Of a DNA stretch of 64,000 nucleotides, positions 18,264 to 27,633 are shown in pieces (positions within the stretch are counted from its first letter, which is position 1; each line of letters begins with the position of its first letter). Under the pieces are notes generated by a model that was not told where the DNA came from, ran no database searches, and saw only the letters and a program-made list of their open reading frames with translations. The stretch covers positions 6,638,001 through 6,702,000 of the forward strand of contig NZ_AP018365.1 of the NCBI RefSeq assembly GCF_016756395.1. Direction: 5' to 3'. The position numbers and the translations under genes were made by a program. This DNA comes from Streptomyces sp. SN-593. Lineage in GTDB: Bacteria > Actinomycetota > Actinomycetes > Streptomycetales > Streptomycetaceae.

Positions 18264-20390
18264 TCAGGCCGGGACGCTCGCCACGCCCGGCTCCAGGAAC
18301 GGCTTGCCGTTCACCCGCTGGGAGACGCCCTCGCGGTCGAGGTACGGGGTGATCCCGCCGAGGTGGAAGGGCCAGCCCGCGCCGGTGATCAGGCACAGGT
18401 CGATGTCCTGCGCCTCGGCCACCACGCCGTCCGCGAGCATCAGCCCGATCTCCTGCGCCACCGCGTCCAGCACCCGCGCCCGCACCTGCTCCTCGGTGAG
18501 CACCGTGTCGCCCTGCTCCAGCAGCGCCACCACCTCCGGGTCCAGCACCGGCGCGCCCGAGTCGTGGACGTAGAAGCCGCGCTTGCCGGCCTTGACCACG
18601 GCCGCCAGGTTCGCCGAGACGGTGAAGCGGTCCGGGAACGCGCCGTGCAGCGTCTCCGAGACGTGCAGGCCGATCGCCGGCCCGACCAGCTCCAGCAGCA
18701 CCAGGGGCGACATCGGCAGCCCGAGCGGCTCGACGGCCTTCTCGGCGACGGCCACCGGCGTGCCCTCGTCGATGACGTTCTGGATCTCGCCCATGAAGCG
18801 GGTCAGGATGCGGTTGACCACGAACGCGGGCGCGTCCTTGACCAGGACCGCGGTCTTCTTCAGCTTCTTCGCCACCGCGAACGCGGTGGCCAGCGACGGG
18901 TCGTCGGTGCCCGCGCCGCGGACGATCTCCAGCAGCGGCAGCACCGCGACCGGGTTGAAGAAGTGGAAGCCGACCACCCGCTCGGGGTGCTCCAGCTTCG
19001 CGGCCATCTCGGAGACCGACAGCGACGAGGTGTTGGTCGCCAGGATCGCGTCGGGCCGGACCACGGCCTCCAGTTCGGCGAAGACCTGCTGCTTGACGCC
19101 CAGTTCCTCGAAGACCGCCTCGATGACGAAGTCCGCGTCACCGAACGCCGTCGCCTTGTCGAGGTGGCCGGTGACCAGGCCCTTCAGCCGGTTCGCCTTG
19201 TCCTGGCCGATCCGCCCCTTGCCCAGCAGCTTGTCGACCTCGCCGTGGACGTAGGCCACGCCCTTGTCGATCCGGGCCTGGTCGATGTCGGTCAGCACGA
19301 CCGGCACCTCCAGGCGGCGGGCGAAGAGCAGGGCGAGCTGGGAGGCCATCAGGCCCGCGCCGACCACGCCGACCTTGTTCACCGGGCGGGCCAGCGACTT
19401 GTCGGGGGCGCCGGCGGGGCGCTTGCCGCGCTTCTGCACCAGGTTGAAGGAGTAGATGCCGGCCCGCAGCTCGCCGCCCATGATCAGGTCGGCGAGCGCG
19501 AGGTCCTCGGCCTCGAAGCCCTTGCGCAGGTCGCCGTTGCGGGCGGCCGCGATGATGTCCAGCGCCCGGTACGCGGCCGGGGCGGCGCCGTGCACCTTGC
19601 CGTCCGCGATGAACCTCCCGCGGGCGACCGCCTGGTCCCACGCCTCGCCGCGGTCGACGTCGGTGCGGGCCACCTCGATCTCGCCCCTGAGCACGGACGC
19701 GGTCCACGCCAGCGACTGCTCCAGGAAGTCGGCCGCCTCGAACAGGGCGTCGGCGATGCCGAGTTCGTACACCTGGGCGCCCTTGAGCTGGCGGTTCTGG
19801 TTGAGCGAGTTCTCGATGATGACCGTCACCGCGCGGTCCGCGCCGATCAGGTTCGGCAGCAGCGTGCAGCCGCCCCAACCGGGCACCAGGCCGAGGAAGA
19901 CCTCGGGCAGCGAGAACGCCGGCACCGACGCGGAGACCGTGCGGTAGGAGCAGTGCAGGCCGATCTCCACGCCGCCGCCCATCGCGGCGCCGTTGTAGTA
20001 GGCGAAGCTCGGCACCGCCAGCGACTGGAACCGCTTGAGGACGTCGTGGCCGCCGCGGCCGATGGCCAGCGCGTCCTCGTGCCGCTCCAGCAGCTCCACG
20101 CCCTTGAGGTCGGCGCCGACCGCGAAGATGAACGGCTTGCCGGTGACGCCGACGCCGACGATCGTGCCGTCCGCCGCCTCCTTCTCGACCTGGTCGAGCG
20201 CGGCGTCGATGTTCGCCAGCGACTGCGGGCCGAGCGTGGTCGGCTTGGTGTGGTCGAAGCCGTTGTCGAGGGTGATCAGCGCGAACCGGCCGGCGCCCGG
20301 CAGGTCGACGTGCCGTACCTGGGCCTGCGTGACGACCTCGCCCGGGAACAGCTCGGCCGCGCTCTTCAGCAGCTCTGCGGTGGAACTCAC
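18264..20390 (-). CDS. fadB: Fatty-acid oxidation complex alpha subunit (enoyl-CoA hydratase / 3-hydroxyacyl-CoA dehydrogenase)
   Basis: This 708-residue bifunctional enzyme has an N-terminal crotonase domain (about 1-220; oxyanion-hole segment GADLKGVELL, then YNGAAMGGGVEIGLHC). It is followed by a 3-hydroxyacyl-CoA dehydrogenase with the NAD motif KVGVVGAGLMAS near residue 340 and the FHFFNPVAVLPLLEIV signature. It hydrates enoyl-CoA and oxidises 3-hydroxyacyl-CoA in beta-oxidation. The GTG start overlaps the fadA stop (GTGA), so the two are translationally coupled and probably form an alpha2-beta2 complex. It corresponds to SCO6026. Confidence 0.94.
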   Translation of the reverse strand: MSSTAELLKSAAELFPGEVVTQAQVRHVDLPGAGRFALITLDNGFDHTKPTTLGPQSLANIDAALDQVEKEAADGTIVGVGVTGKPFIFAVGADLKGVELLERHEDALAIGRGGHDVLKRFQSLAVPSFAYYNGAAMGGGVEIGLHCSYRTVSASVPAFSLPEVFLGLVPGWGGCTLLPNLIGADRAVTVIIENSLNQNRQLKGAQVYELGIADALFEAADFLEQSLAWTASVLRGEIEVARTDVDRGEAWDQAVARGRFIADGKVHGAAPAAYRALDIIAAARNGDLRKGFEAEDLALADLIMGGELRAGIYSFNLVQKRGKRPAGAPDKSLARPVNKVGVVGAGLMASQLALLFARRLEVPVVLTDIDQARIDKGVAYVHGEVDKLLGKGRIGQDKANRLKGLVTGHLDKATAFGDADFVIEAVFEELGVKQQVFAELEAVVRPDAILATNTSSLSVSEMAAKLEHPERVVGFHFFNPVAVLPLLEIVRGAGTDDPSLATAFAVAKKLKKTAVLVKDAPAFVVNRILTRFMGEIQNVIDEGTPVAVAEKAVEPLGLPMSPLVLLELVGPAIGLHVSETLHGAFPDRFTVSANLAAVVKAGKRGFYVHDSGAPVLDPEVVALLEQGDTVLTEEQVRARVLDAVAQEIGLMLADGVVAEAQDIDLCLITGAGWPFHLGGITPYLDREGVSQRVNGKPFLEPGVASVPA

Positions 20391-21631
20391 TTGCCGCTCC
20401 CGTCGAAGTTCGGGTTCTCCCAGATGACCGTGCCGCCCATGCCGAAGCCGACGCACATGGTGGTGATGCCGTAGCGCACGTGCGGCTGCTCCTCGAACTG
20501 CCGGGCGAGCTGGTTCATCAGCCGCACCCCGGAGGAGGCCAGCGGGTGGCCGAAGGCGATGGCGCCGCCGTACTGGTTGACCCGCGGGTCGTCGTCGGCG
20601 ATGCCGTAGTGGTCCAGCAGGGACAGCACCTGCACGGCGAACGCCTCGTTCACCTCGAACAGGCCGATGTCCCCGATGCCCAGGCCCGCCTTGGCGAGCG
20701 CCTTCTCGGTGGCCGGGATCGGGCCGATCCCCATCACCTCGGGCTCCACGCCGGCGAAGGCGTACGACACCAGGCGCATCTTCACCGGCAGGTCCAGCTC
20801 GCGGGCCACGTCCTCGGCGGCGAGCAGGGCGGCGGTGGCACCGTCGTTGAGCCCGGCGGCGTTGCCGGCGGTGACCCGGCCGTGCGGCCGGAAGGGCGTC
20901 TTCAGCCCGGCGAGCTGCTCCAGCGTGGTGTCCGGCCGCATCGGCTCGTCGGCGGTGGCCAGGCCCCAGCCGATCTCCCCGACCGGGCCCGCGGCGGAGC
21001 CGCTGTCGACCGCGGTCGTGCGGCGGACGGCGATCGGCACCAGGTCCTGCTGGATCCTGCCGTTCGCGTACGCCTTCGCCGCCTTCTCCTGGCTGCGCAC
21101 GGCGTAGGCGTCGGCGCGCTCCTTGGTGAGGTGCGGGAACCGGTCGTGCAGGTTCTCGGCGGTCATGCCCATGAACATCGCGGACTCGTCGACCAGTTTC
21201 TCCGAGACGAAGCGCGGGTTGGGGTCCACGCCCTCGCCCATCGGGTGCCGGCCCATGTGCTCCACGCCGCCGGCCACCACCACGTCGTACGCGCCGAAGG
21301 CGATGCCGCCGGCGGTGGTGGTCACGGCGGTCATCGCGCCCGCGCACATGCGGTCGATCGAGAAGCCGGGCACGGTGGTGGGAAGTCCGGCGAGGATGCC
21401 CGCGGTGCGGCCGAGGGTCAGGCCCTGGTCGCCGATCTGCGTGGTGGCCGCCACGGCGACCTCGTCGACCTTCGCCGGGTCGAGGCCGGGGTTGCGGCGC
21501 AGCAGCTCGCGGATGGACTTGATCACCAGGTCGTCGGCGCGGGTCTCGTGGTAGATGCCCTTCGGGCCCGCCTTGCCGAACGGGGTGCGGACGCCGTCGA
21601 CGAAGACGACCTCCCTCGCGGTACGAGACAC
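20387..21631 (-). CDS. fadA: Acetyl-CoA acyltransferase (3-ketoacyl-CoA thiolase)
   Basis: This 414-residue thiolase cleaves 3-ketoacyl-CoA with CoA. The acyl-accepting nucleophile is Cys96 in SIDRMCAGAM. The C-terminal catalytic motifs GHPLASSG and CVGFGMGG are intact. The GTG at 21631 is preceded by GGGAG on the minus strand with suitable spacing. It is the first gene of the fadAB operon; fadB overlaps its stop by 4 bp. Confidence 0.95.
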   Translation of the reverse strand: MSRTAREVVFVDGVRTPFGKAGPKGIYHETRADDLVIKSIRELLRRNPGLDPAKVDEVAVAATTQIGDQGLTLGRTAGILAGLPTTVPGFSIDRMCAGAMTAVTTTAGGIAFGAYDVVVAGGVEHMGRHPMGEGVDPNPRFVSEKLVDESAMFMGMTAENLHDRFPHLTKERADAYAVRSQEKAAKAYANGRIQQDLVPIAVRRTTAVDSGSAAGPVGEIGWGLATADEPMRPDTTLEQLAGLKTPFRPHGRVTAGNAAGLNDGATAALLAAEDVARELDLPVKMRLVSYAFAGVEPEVMGIGPIPATEKALAKAGLGIGDIGLFEVNEAFAVQVLSLLDHYGIADDDPRVNQYGGAIAFGHPLASSGVRLMNQLARQFEEQPHVRYGITTMCVGFGMGGTVIWENPNFDGSGK

Positions 21632-21884
21632 GATGCTCCCTTAATTGTGTTCGCTCGCCTCCGGGCGCTTCGACCCGGTGTCGACGGTCGTCGCTCCCGC
21701 GCTCGTTCCTCGCTTGTCGCTCCTCCCCTTTCGACACCGGCGCGCCTTCGGCTCGCTCACCGGCGAACCCGGGCGAATGGTGACCGTGCGGGTGGACGTA
21801 CTCCGAGGAGTGGACGCGTCTGACACAGCTCATGCTACTCATCGGTAACCGGTGTGCCTACTCCTACCCCGGGCTGCGGCGTAG
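21632..21884. other. fadAB promoter region
   Basis: This non-coding stretch lies between the fadA start and the ribonuclease D terminator. Near 21842-21853 is ATCGGTAACCGG with a small CGGT/ACCG dyad that could be an operator. The rest is GC-rich with direct and inverted fragments of CGACACCGG-like sequence. I cannot assign a regulator. Confidence 0.4.
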
Positions 21885-21930
21885 GTCACACCGAAGGGCC
21901 GCCCCGGGGAGGGCGGCCCTTCGGTGTGAC
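21885..21930 (-). terminator. Terminator of the ribonuclease D gene
   Basis: A perfect 20-bp stem, 21885-21904 with 21911-21930, has a 6-nt loop and starts 6 bp beyond the stop of the minus-strand gene at 21937. Confidence 0.9.
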
Positions 21931-21936
21931 TGAAAG

Positions 21937-23217
21937 CTACTCGGTGGTCGGAGGGGTGCTCGGCGGCGTGGCCGGGGCGGCCGGGGGCCGGGTGGCGAGG
22001 GCCTTGGCGAGCAGCGGGGTGTTGAGGTCGACCTGCCACGGCCGGGCGCCCAGCGCGGTGAGCGCGGCCCCGACGTTCTCCGGCGTGACCTCGGACGGAG
22101 GCGTCCAGCAGACCCGGCGCACCGTGTCCGGCGTGATGAGGTTCTCCTGGGGGAGGTTCAGCTCCTCGGCGAGCGCGGACACCGCGGCGCGGGCCGCGGA
22201 CAGCCGCGCGGCGGCCTCCGGGTCCTTGTCCGCCCAGGCGCGCGGCGGCGGGGGACCGGTGTAGGCGGCCGCGGGCTGCGGGAGCTCGCGCTCCGGCAGC
22301 GCCCGGGCGCGGTCGATGGCGGCCTGCCACTGGTCGAGCTGGCGCCGGCCCATGCGGTGGCCGAAGCCGGGGAGCGCGGCGAGCGCGTGGACGTTCGGCG
22401 GCACCTCCAGGGCGGCGGCCACGATGGCCGCGTCGGTGAGCACCCGGCCCGGCGAGACGTCCCGCTCGCGGGCGGTACGGTCCCGTGCCTGCCACAGCTC
22501 GCGCACGATGCCGATCTGCCGGCGGCGGCGCACCTTGTGCATGCCGGACGTGCGGCGCCAGGGGTCCACGCGGGGCGTGGGCGGCGGGGCGGCGGCGATC
22601 GCGGCGAACTCCTGGAGCGCCCAGTCCAGCTTGCCCTGGCCGCTCAGCTCCTCCTCCAGGGCGTCGCGCAGGTCCACCAGCAGTTCCACGTCGAGCGCCG
22701 CGTACCGCAGCCAGGGCTCCGGCAGCGGCCGGGTGGACCAGTCGACCGCGGAGTGGCCCTTCTCCAGGGTGAAGCCCAGCACGTTCTCCACCATGGCGCC
22801 CAGGCCGACCCGGGCGAAGCCGGCCAGCCGTCCGGCCAGTTCGGTGTCGAAGAGCGAGGTCGGGCGCATGCCCAGCTCGTACAGGCACGGCAGGTCCTGG
22901 GTGGCGGCGTGCAGTACCCACTCGGTGTCGGACAGCACCTCGCCCAAGGAGGAGAGGTCGGGGCATCCGACCGGGTCGATCAGCGCGGTCCCTGCCCCGG
23001 CGCGGCGCAACTGGACCAGGTAGGCCCGCTGCCCGTAGCGGTAGCCGGAGGCGCGCTCGGCGTCGATGGCCACCGGACCGGAGCCCGCGGCGAAGGCCGC
23101 GACGACTTCTGCGAGAGCCTCCGGGCTGGCGGTCACCGGCGGGATGCCCTCGCGCGGGTCCAGCAGCGGGACCGGCGCCGATGGTTCCTGGATTGCGGTC
23201 TCTCTGGCGTCGGTCAC
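21937..23217 (-). CDS. rnd: Ribonuclease D-like 3'-5' exonuclease with HRDC domain
   Basis: This 426-residue protein has an N-terminal DEDDy exonuclease domain. Motif I is AIDAERASG, motif II lies around LHAATQDLPCL, and motif III is YAALDVELL with the tyrosine of the DEDDy class. An HRDC nucleic-acid-binding domain follows (about residues 220-300). The C-terminal ~40 residues are Pro/Ala-rich. RNase D enzymes trim the 3' ends of tRNA precursors and other structured RNAs. The start is a GTG at 23217. It corresponds to SCO6028 next to fadAB. Confidence 0.9.
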   Translation of the reverse strand: MTDARETAIQEPSAPVPLLDPREGIPPVTASPEALAEVVAAFAAGSGPVAIDAERASGYRYGQRAYLVQLRRAGAGTALIDPVGCPDLSSLGEVLSDTEWVLHAATQDLPCLYELGMRPTSLFDTELAGRLAGFARVGLGAMVENVLGFTLEKGHSAVDWSTRPLPEPWLRYAALDVELLVDLRDALEEELSGQGKLDWALQEFAAIAAAPPPTPRVDPWRRTSGMHKVRRRRQIGIVRELWQARDRTARERDVSPGRVLTDAAIVAAALEVPPNVHALAALPGFGHRMGRRQLDQWQAAIDRARALPERELPQPAAAYTGPPPPRAWADKDPEAAARLSAARAAVSALAEELNLPQENLITPDTVRRVCWTPPSEVTPENVGAALTALGARPWQVDLNTPLLAKALATRPPAAPATPPSTPPTTE

Positions 23218-23414
23218 CTGTCAAGGGTAGCCGTGGTGAGCCGCCGTGGTGGATCTCCGTCACGGCGTGATTGCCGATCGGGCGCTGTCACGGCCGCGAA
23301 CGGGGTGTGTCGCGGCGGTGTCCGGCGGCCCGCGGGCCGGGCCGGACGGGGGCGGGCGGCGGCCGATGGTCCGCGACGGAACGTTCCGCCCGGGGCCACC
23401 GACCGCCGGCGGGG

Positions 23415-24080
23415 TCAGTGGATGATGCCGGTGCGCAGCGCCACCGCGACCATGCCGGCCCGGTCGCCGGTGCCGAGCTTGCGGGCGATCCGGGCCAGGT
23501 GGCTCTTGACGGTCAGCGCGGACAGGCCCATCGACACGCCGATGGCCTTGTTCGACTGGCCCTCGGCGACCAGCCGCAGCACCTCGACCTCGCGGCCGGA
23601 CAGCTCGCGGTAGCCGCCCGGGTGGCCGGGCACCCCCGGCGGGCGGCGCTGCATGCGGGCCGCGGTGGCGCCCAGCGGGGCCAGGCCGGGGCGGCCGGCC
23701 AGGGCGCCGGCGGTGTTGCGGGTGCCGGTGACGACGTAGCCCTTCACGCCGCCGGCCAGCGCGTTGCGCACCGCGCCGATGTCGTCGGCGGCCGACAGGG
23801 CCAGGCCGTTCGGCCAGCCGGCGGCGCGGGTCTCGGCGAGCAGGGTCAGGCCGGAGCCGTCGGGCAGGTGGACCTCGGCGACGCAGATGTCGCGCGGGTT
23901 GCCGACCCGCGGGCGGGCTTCGGCGATGGAGGAAGCCTCGATCACGTCCCGGACTCCGAGCGCCCACAGGTGTCGGGTGACAGTGGAGCGAACCCGGGGG
24001 TCGGCCACGACGACCATGGCCGTCGGCTTGCTGGGACGGTAGGCGACCAGGCTCGTGGGCTGCTCGAGAAGAACGGACAC
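23415..24080 (-). CDS. LuxR/NarL-type response regulator with degenerate receiver domain
   Basis: This 221-residue protein has a receiver-like domain (about 20-130) and a C-terminal LuxR helix-turn-helix (about 158-215, LSGREVEVLRLVAEGQSNKAIG). The normal phospho-acceptor Asp is Glu69 (VAEVHLPDGSG) and the acidic pair near the N-terminus is Ala26-Asp27 (VVVADPRVR). Phosphorylation is therefore doubtful, and the protein may be constitutively active or ligand-controlled. There is no histidine kinase gene nearby. The GTG start follows AGGAGG on the minus strand. The equivalent in S. coelicolor is probably SCO6029. Target genes cannot be read from the sequence. Confidence 0.85.
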   Translation of the reverse strand: MSVLLEQPTSLVAYRPSKPTAMVVVADPRVRSTVTRHLWALGVRDVIEASSIAEARPRVGNPRDICVAEVHLPDGSGLTLLAETRAAGWPNGLALSAADDIGAVRNALAGGVKGYVVTGTRNTAGALAGRPGLAPLGATAARMQRRPPGVPGHPGGYRELSGREVEVLRLVAEGQSNKAIGVSMGLSALTVKSHLARIARKLGTGDRAGMVAVALRTGIIH

Positions 24081-24222
24081 CGGGCCTCCTGTGCAAAGGG
24101 GACTGAAACGGTCACAGTCTCCTTCGGCAGCATTTGCTCCCGGCTTTAGGGAAAGATCACGATTTGTTGCAGAACAATTCCGGCAGATCGGGCGCCCGGT
24201 CGCGGGCGGCCCGGACGGACCG

Positions 24223-24849
24223 TCAGGTCCTGCGCTTCGGCAGCGGCACCACGCCGCCGACCGGCCGTCCGGACGGGTCCGGCCCGTCGGACGGCGGCAG
24301 GCCCGCGCACGCGCACAGCAGGTCGCACCAGGCCGCCATGTGGGCCGCCGCGTCCGGCTCGCCCGAACCCGGCCGCTCCTGCGGGGTCCAGGACGCGCGG
24401 ATCTCGATCTGGGTGTCGTCCCTGCGCTCGGAGAGCCCGCCGAAGTAGTGCGAGGACGCCCGCGACACGGTGCCGCTCGCCTCGTGGTAGACCGCCTGGC
24501 GCGCGGCCAGCGCGCCGGTCAGCCACGACCAGCTCACCTCCGGCAGCAGCGGGTCGCCGGCCATCTCCGGCTCCAGCTCCGCCCGGGCGAGCGTGACCAG
24601 CCGGAACCCGCCGTGCCAGGCGTCGTGGCCGTCCGGCTCGTGCAGCAGCACCAGCCGGCCGTCGGCCAGTTCCTCCCCGTCGACGAGCACCGTCGCCTCC
24701 AGGGCGAAGGCGTAGGAGGCCAGCCGGCGCGGTGCCGGCACCTCCTCGATGCGTACCTCGGTGCGGAGCCGGGCGGTCCGCAGACCGTCCACCGCGCGCC
24801 GGAAGGAGATGGGAGCCTCGTCCGGCGAGTGCCCGTGAACCGCAGCCAT
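24223..24849 (-). CDS. DUF3000 family protein
   Basis: This 208-residue protein belongs to the actinobacterial DUF3000 family of unknown function. It has no signal peptide or transmembrane segment. Conserved blocks include the ASYAFALEA region, a LPEVSWSWLTGAL segment and a tail GGVVPLPKRR. On the minus strand a TAGTCT -10 box ends 7 nt before the ATG, so the mRNA is probably leaderless. It is divergent from hemE and in Streptomyces usually sits beside it, which may hint at a link with heme, but this is only context. Confidence 0.8.
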   Translation of the reverse strand: MAAVHGHSPDEAPISFRRAVDGLRTARLRTEVRIEEVPAPRRLASYAFALEATVLVDGEELADGRLVLLHEPDGHDAWHGGFRLVTLARAELEPEMAGDPLLPEVSWSWLTGALAARQAVYHEASGTVSRASSHYFGGLSERRDDTQIEIRASWTPQERPGSGEPDAAAHMAAWCDLLCACAGLPPSDGPDPSGRPVGGVVPLPKRRT

Positions 24850-25029
24850 GCCCGGAAGACTAGGCCGCCGCCCACCCCCGCGCCCGCACCAACACCCCCT
24901 GTGTCACCGCCCGCTGCACCCGCGGGCGTCCCACCGGCGTCCCGCGGGCATCCCGCGGGCGTGCCGCACGGGGGCGGGGGGGATGTCCCGGGACGGAACG
25001 GCGCCCCTGGGGCGTGGGAGGATCCAGGG

Positions 25030-26067
25030 GTGAGTGCGCGCCAGCAGACCGCTGCTTCCCCGTTTATCCGCGCCTGCCGGTGCGAGCCGGTGCCGCACAC
25101 CCCGGTGTGGTTCATGCGCCAGGCCGGGCGGTCACTGCCGGAGTACCTGAAGGCGCGCGAGGGCGTCCCGATGCTCGAGTCGTGCACCCGGCCCGAACTC
25201 GTGGCCGAGATCACCCTTCAGCCGGTGCGGCGGCACGGCGTGGACGCGGCGGTCTACTACAGCGACATCGTGGTGCCGCTCAAGGCGATCGGCCTCGACG
25301 TGGACATCAGGCCCGGGGTGGGCCCGGTGATCGGCGACCCGGTCCGCACCCGCGCCGACCTCGCCCGGCTGCGCGACCTGGAGCCGGACGACGTCTGCTA
25401 CGTCACCGAGGCGGTCGGCCTGCTCACGGCGGAGCTGGGCGCCACCCCGCTGATCGGCTTCGCCGGCGCGCCCTTCACACTGGCCAGCTACCTCGTGGAG
25501 GGCGGCCCCTCGCGCAACCACGAGCGCACCAAGGCGATGATGTACGGCGAGCCCGAGCTGTGGCGCGACCTGCTCGACCGGCTCGCCGACATCACCACGT
25601 CCTTCCTCAGGGTGCAGGTCGAGGCGGGCGCGAGCGCGGTACAGGTCTTCGACTCCTGGGCCGGCGCGCTCTCCCCGGCCGACTACCGGCGCCACGCCAT
25701 GCCCGCCTCGCAGAAGGTGTTCGCGGCCGTCGCCGGGTACGGCGTGCCCCGCATCCACTTCGGCGTCGGCACCGGGGAACTGCTCGGGCTGATGGGCGAG
25801 GCGGGCGCCGACGTGGTCGGCGTCGACTGGCGCGTGCCCCTGGACGAGGCGGCCCGCCGGGTCGGCCCCGGCAAGGCCCTCCAGGGCAACCTCGACCCCT
25901 CCGTCCTCTTCGCCCCGACCGAGGTGGTCGAGGCGAAGGCCACCGAGGTCCTCGACGCGGCGCGCGCCTCCGGCACGGGGCACGTCTTCAACCTCGGCCA
26001 CGGCGTCCTGCCCGCCACCCCGCCCGACGCCCTGACCCGCCTGGTGGAGTTCGTCCACCGCCACTGA
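25030..26067 (+). CDS. hemE: Uroporphyrinogen III decarboxylase
   Basis: This 345-residue cytoplasmic enzyme decarboxylates the four acetate side chains of uroporphyrinogen III to give coproporphyrinogen III. Signature 1 PVWFMRQAGRSLPEY (about residue 22) and signature 2 GFAGAPFTLASYL (about 140) are both clear. The GTG at 25030 follows GGGAGGA at 25016-25022 with 7-8 bp spacing; the open frame extends further upstream but without family similarity. It is followed by hemG and hemQ. Confidence 0.95.
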   Translation: MSARQQTAASPFIRACRCEPVPHTPVWFMRQAGRSLPEYLKAREGVPMLESCTRPELVAEITLQPVRRHGVDAAVYYSDIVVPLKAIGLDVDIRPGVGPVIGDPVRTRADLARLRDLEPDDVCYVTEAVGLLTAELGATPLIGFAGAPFTLASYLVEGGPSRNHERTKAMMYGEPELWRDLLDRLADITTSFLRVQVEAGASAVQVFDSWAGALSPADYRRHAMPASQKVFAAVAGYGVPRIHFGVGTGELLGLMGEAGADVVGVDWRVPLDEAARRVGPGKALQGNLDPSVLFAPTEVVEAKATEVLDAARASGTGHVFNLGHGVLPATPPDALTRLVEFVHRH

Positions 26068-26092
26068 GCGGGCCCGTCAGGGCCTGTCCGGC

Positions 26093-26129
26093 GGGGCGCG
26101 GGAGCGTGCGCTCCCCGGCGGCGCGCCCC
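26093..26129 (+). terminator. Possible weak hairpin between hemE and hemG
   Basis: An inner perfect stem GGAGC-N4-GCTCC (26101-26114) is flanked by GGGGCGCG (26093-26100) and CGCGCCCC (26122-26129). It may attenuate rather than end transcription. Confidence 0.4.
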
Positions 26130-26201
26130 TGGGTCCCGGGACCGGCCGAACCCGCCACCCCGGCGGGCCAGGGCACCCTTGGCACCTGCGAGAGTGGGGG
26201 G

Positions 26202-27629
26202 ATGAGTCAGACGCGGGACGGGCATGTGGTGGTCGTCGGCGGCGGGATCTCCGGGCTGAGCGCGGCTTACGACCTGGCCAGGGGCGGCGCCCGGGTCACG
26301 CTGCTGGAGGCCGCGGACCGGCTGGGCGGCAAGCTGTACGCCGACGAGATCGCCGGCGCCCCGGTGGACCTCGGCGCGGAGTCGCTGCTCGCCCGGCGGC
26401 CCGAGGCGGTGGGGCTGGCCCGCGAGGTCGGGCTCGCCGACGACCTCCAGCCGCCCGCCGTCGGCGGCGCGGCGCTGTGGACCCGCGGGCGACTGCGTCC
26501 CATGCCGCAGGGGCACGTGATGGGCGTGCCCGGCGACCTGGCGCCGCTCGCCGCCTCCGGGGTGCTGTCCGCCGCCGGGCTGGCCCGCCTCCCGTTGGAC
26601 CACGTGCTGCCCCGCACCGACATCGGCGAGGACACCGCCGTCGGTGCCTTCGTCGCCGCCCGGCTGGGCCGTGAGGTGGTGGACCGGCTGGTCGAGCCGC
26701 TGCTCGGCGGTGTCTACGCGGGCGACTCCTACCGGATCTCGCTGCGTGCCGCGGTGCCCCAGCTCTTCGCGGCCGCCCGGGACAGCCGCTCGCTGATCGA
26801 GGCGGCCCGCGGCATCCAGCGCAGGGCGGCGGCCGGCGGTACCGGCGGCCCGGTCTTCAACGGCATCCGCGGCGGGGTCGGCCGGCTGCCGCTCGCGGTG
26901 GCCGCCGCGTGCCGTGCCGCGAGGGTGCGGATCGAGACCGGCGCCCCCGTACGGGAGGTGCGCCGGACCGGGCCGCACGGTTGGCGGGTCGGGCTGGAGG
27001 GCCGCGAACTGGCCGCCGACGCCGTGGTCGTCGCGGTGCCCGCGCCGGTGGCCGCGTCGCTGCTGTCGGCCGAGGCGCCCGCGGCCGCGGCGGAGCTGGG
27101 CGCGGTGGAGTACGCGAGCATGGCCCTGGTCACCATGGCCTTCCGCCGCCGCGACGTGCTCCAACTCCCGCTCAGCAGCGGCTTCCTGGTGCCCCCGGTG
27201 GACGGCCGGACGATCAAGGCGGCCACCTTCTCCAGCCGCAAGTGGGGCTGGCTGGACCAGGCGGGCGGCGACGTGTTCGTGCTGCGCACCTCCGTGGGAC
27301 GGTACGGCGACACCGCCGACCTCGCCTGGGACGACACCGACCTGGTGCGGCTGTCCCGGGAGGACCTGGGCGAGGCGGTGGGCCTGCGGGCCGCGCCGGT
27401 CGCCGCCCGGGTCACCCGCTGGCACGGCGGGCTGCCGCAGTACGCGGTCGGGCACGTGGACCGGGTGCGGCGGGTGCGCGAGCACGCCGCGAAGCTGCCC
27501 GGCCTCGCGCTGTGCGGCGCGGTGTACGACGGCGTCGGCATCCCCGCGTGCGTCGCCGGCGGCCGCCGGGCCGCCGCCGAGGTGATGGCCACCCTGGTGC
27601 CCGGCGGCGCGGGCGGCGCGGGAGAATAG
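26202..27629 (+). CDS. hemG: Coproporphyrinogen III oxidase / protoporphyrinogen oxidase family (HemG/HemY, CgoX)
   Basis: This 475-residue FAD flavoprotein has an N-terminal dinucleotide-binding motif VVVVGGGISGLSAAYDLARGG and a C-terminal FAD-contact segment (GVGIPACVAGGR). In actinobacteria this family oxidises coproporphyrinogen III to coproporphyrin III, feeding the coproporphyrin-dependent heme pathway, consistent with hemQ starting 4 bp after its stop. The ATG at 26202 follows a G-rich sequence. The conventional symbol in these genomes is hemG or hemY; the biochemical name is CgoX. Confidence 0.92.
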   Translation: MSQTRDGHVVVVGGGISGLSAAYDLARGGARVTLLEAADRLGGKLYADEIAGAPVDLGAESLLARRPEAVGLAREVGLADDLQPPAVGGAALWTRGRLRPMPQGHVMGVPGDLAPLAASGVLSAAGLARLPLDHVLPRTDIGEDTAVGAFVAARLGREVVDRLVEPLLGGVYAGDSYRISLRAAVPQLFAAARDSRSLIEAARGIQRRAAAGGTGGPVFNGIRGGVGRLPLAVAAACRAARVRIETGAPVREVRRTGPHGWRVGLEGRELAADAVVVAVPAPVAASLLSAEAPAAAAELGAVEYASMALVTMAFRRRDVLQLPLSSGFLVPPVDGRTIKAATFSSRKWGWLDQAGGDVFVLRTSVGRYGDTADLAWDDTDLVRLSREDLGEAVGLRAAPVAARVTRWHGGLPQYAVGHVDRVRRVREHAAKLPGLALCGAVYDGVGIPACVAGGRRAAAEVMATLVPGGAGGAGE

Positions 27630-27633
27630 CCCC

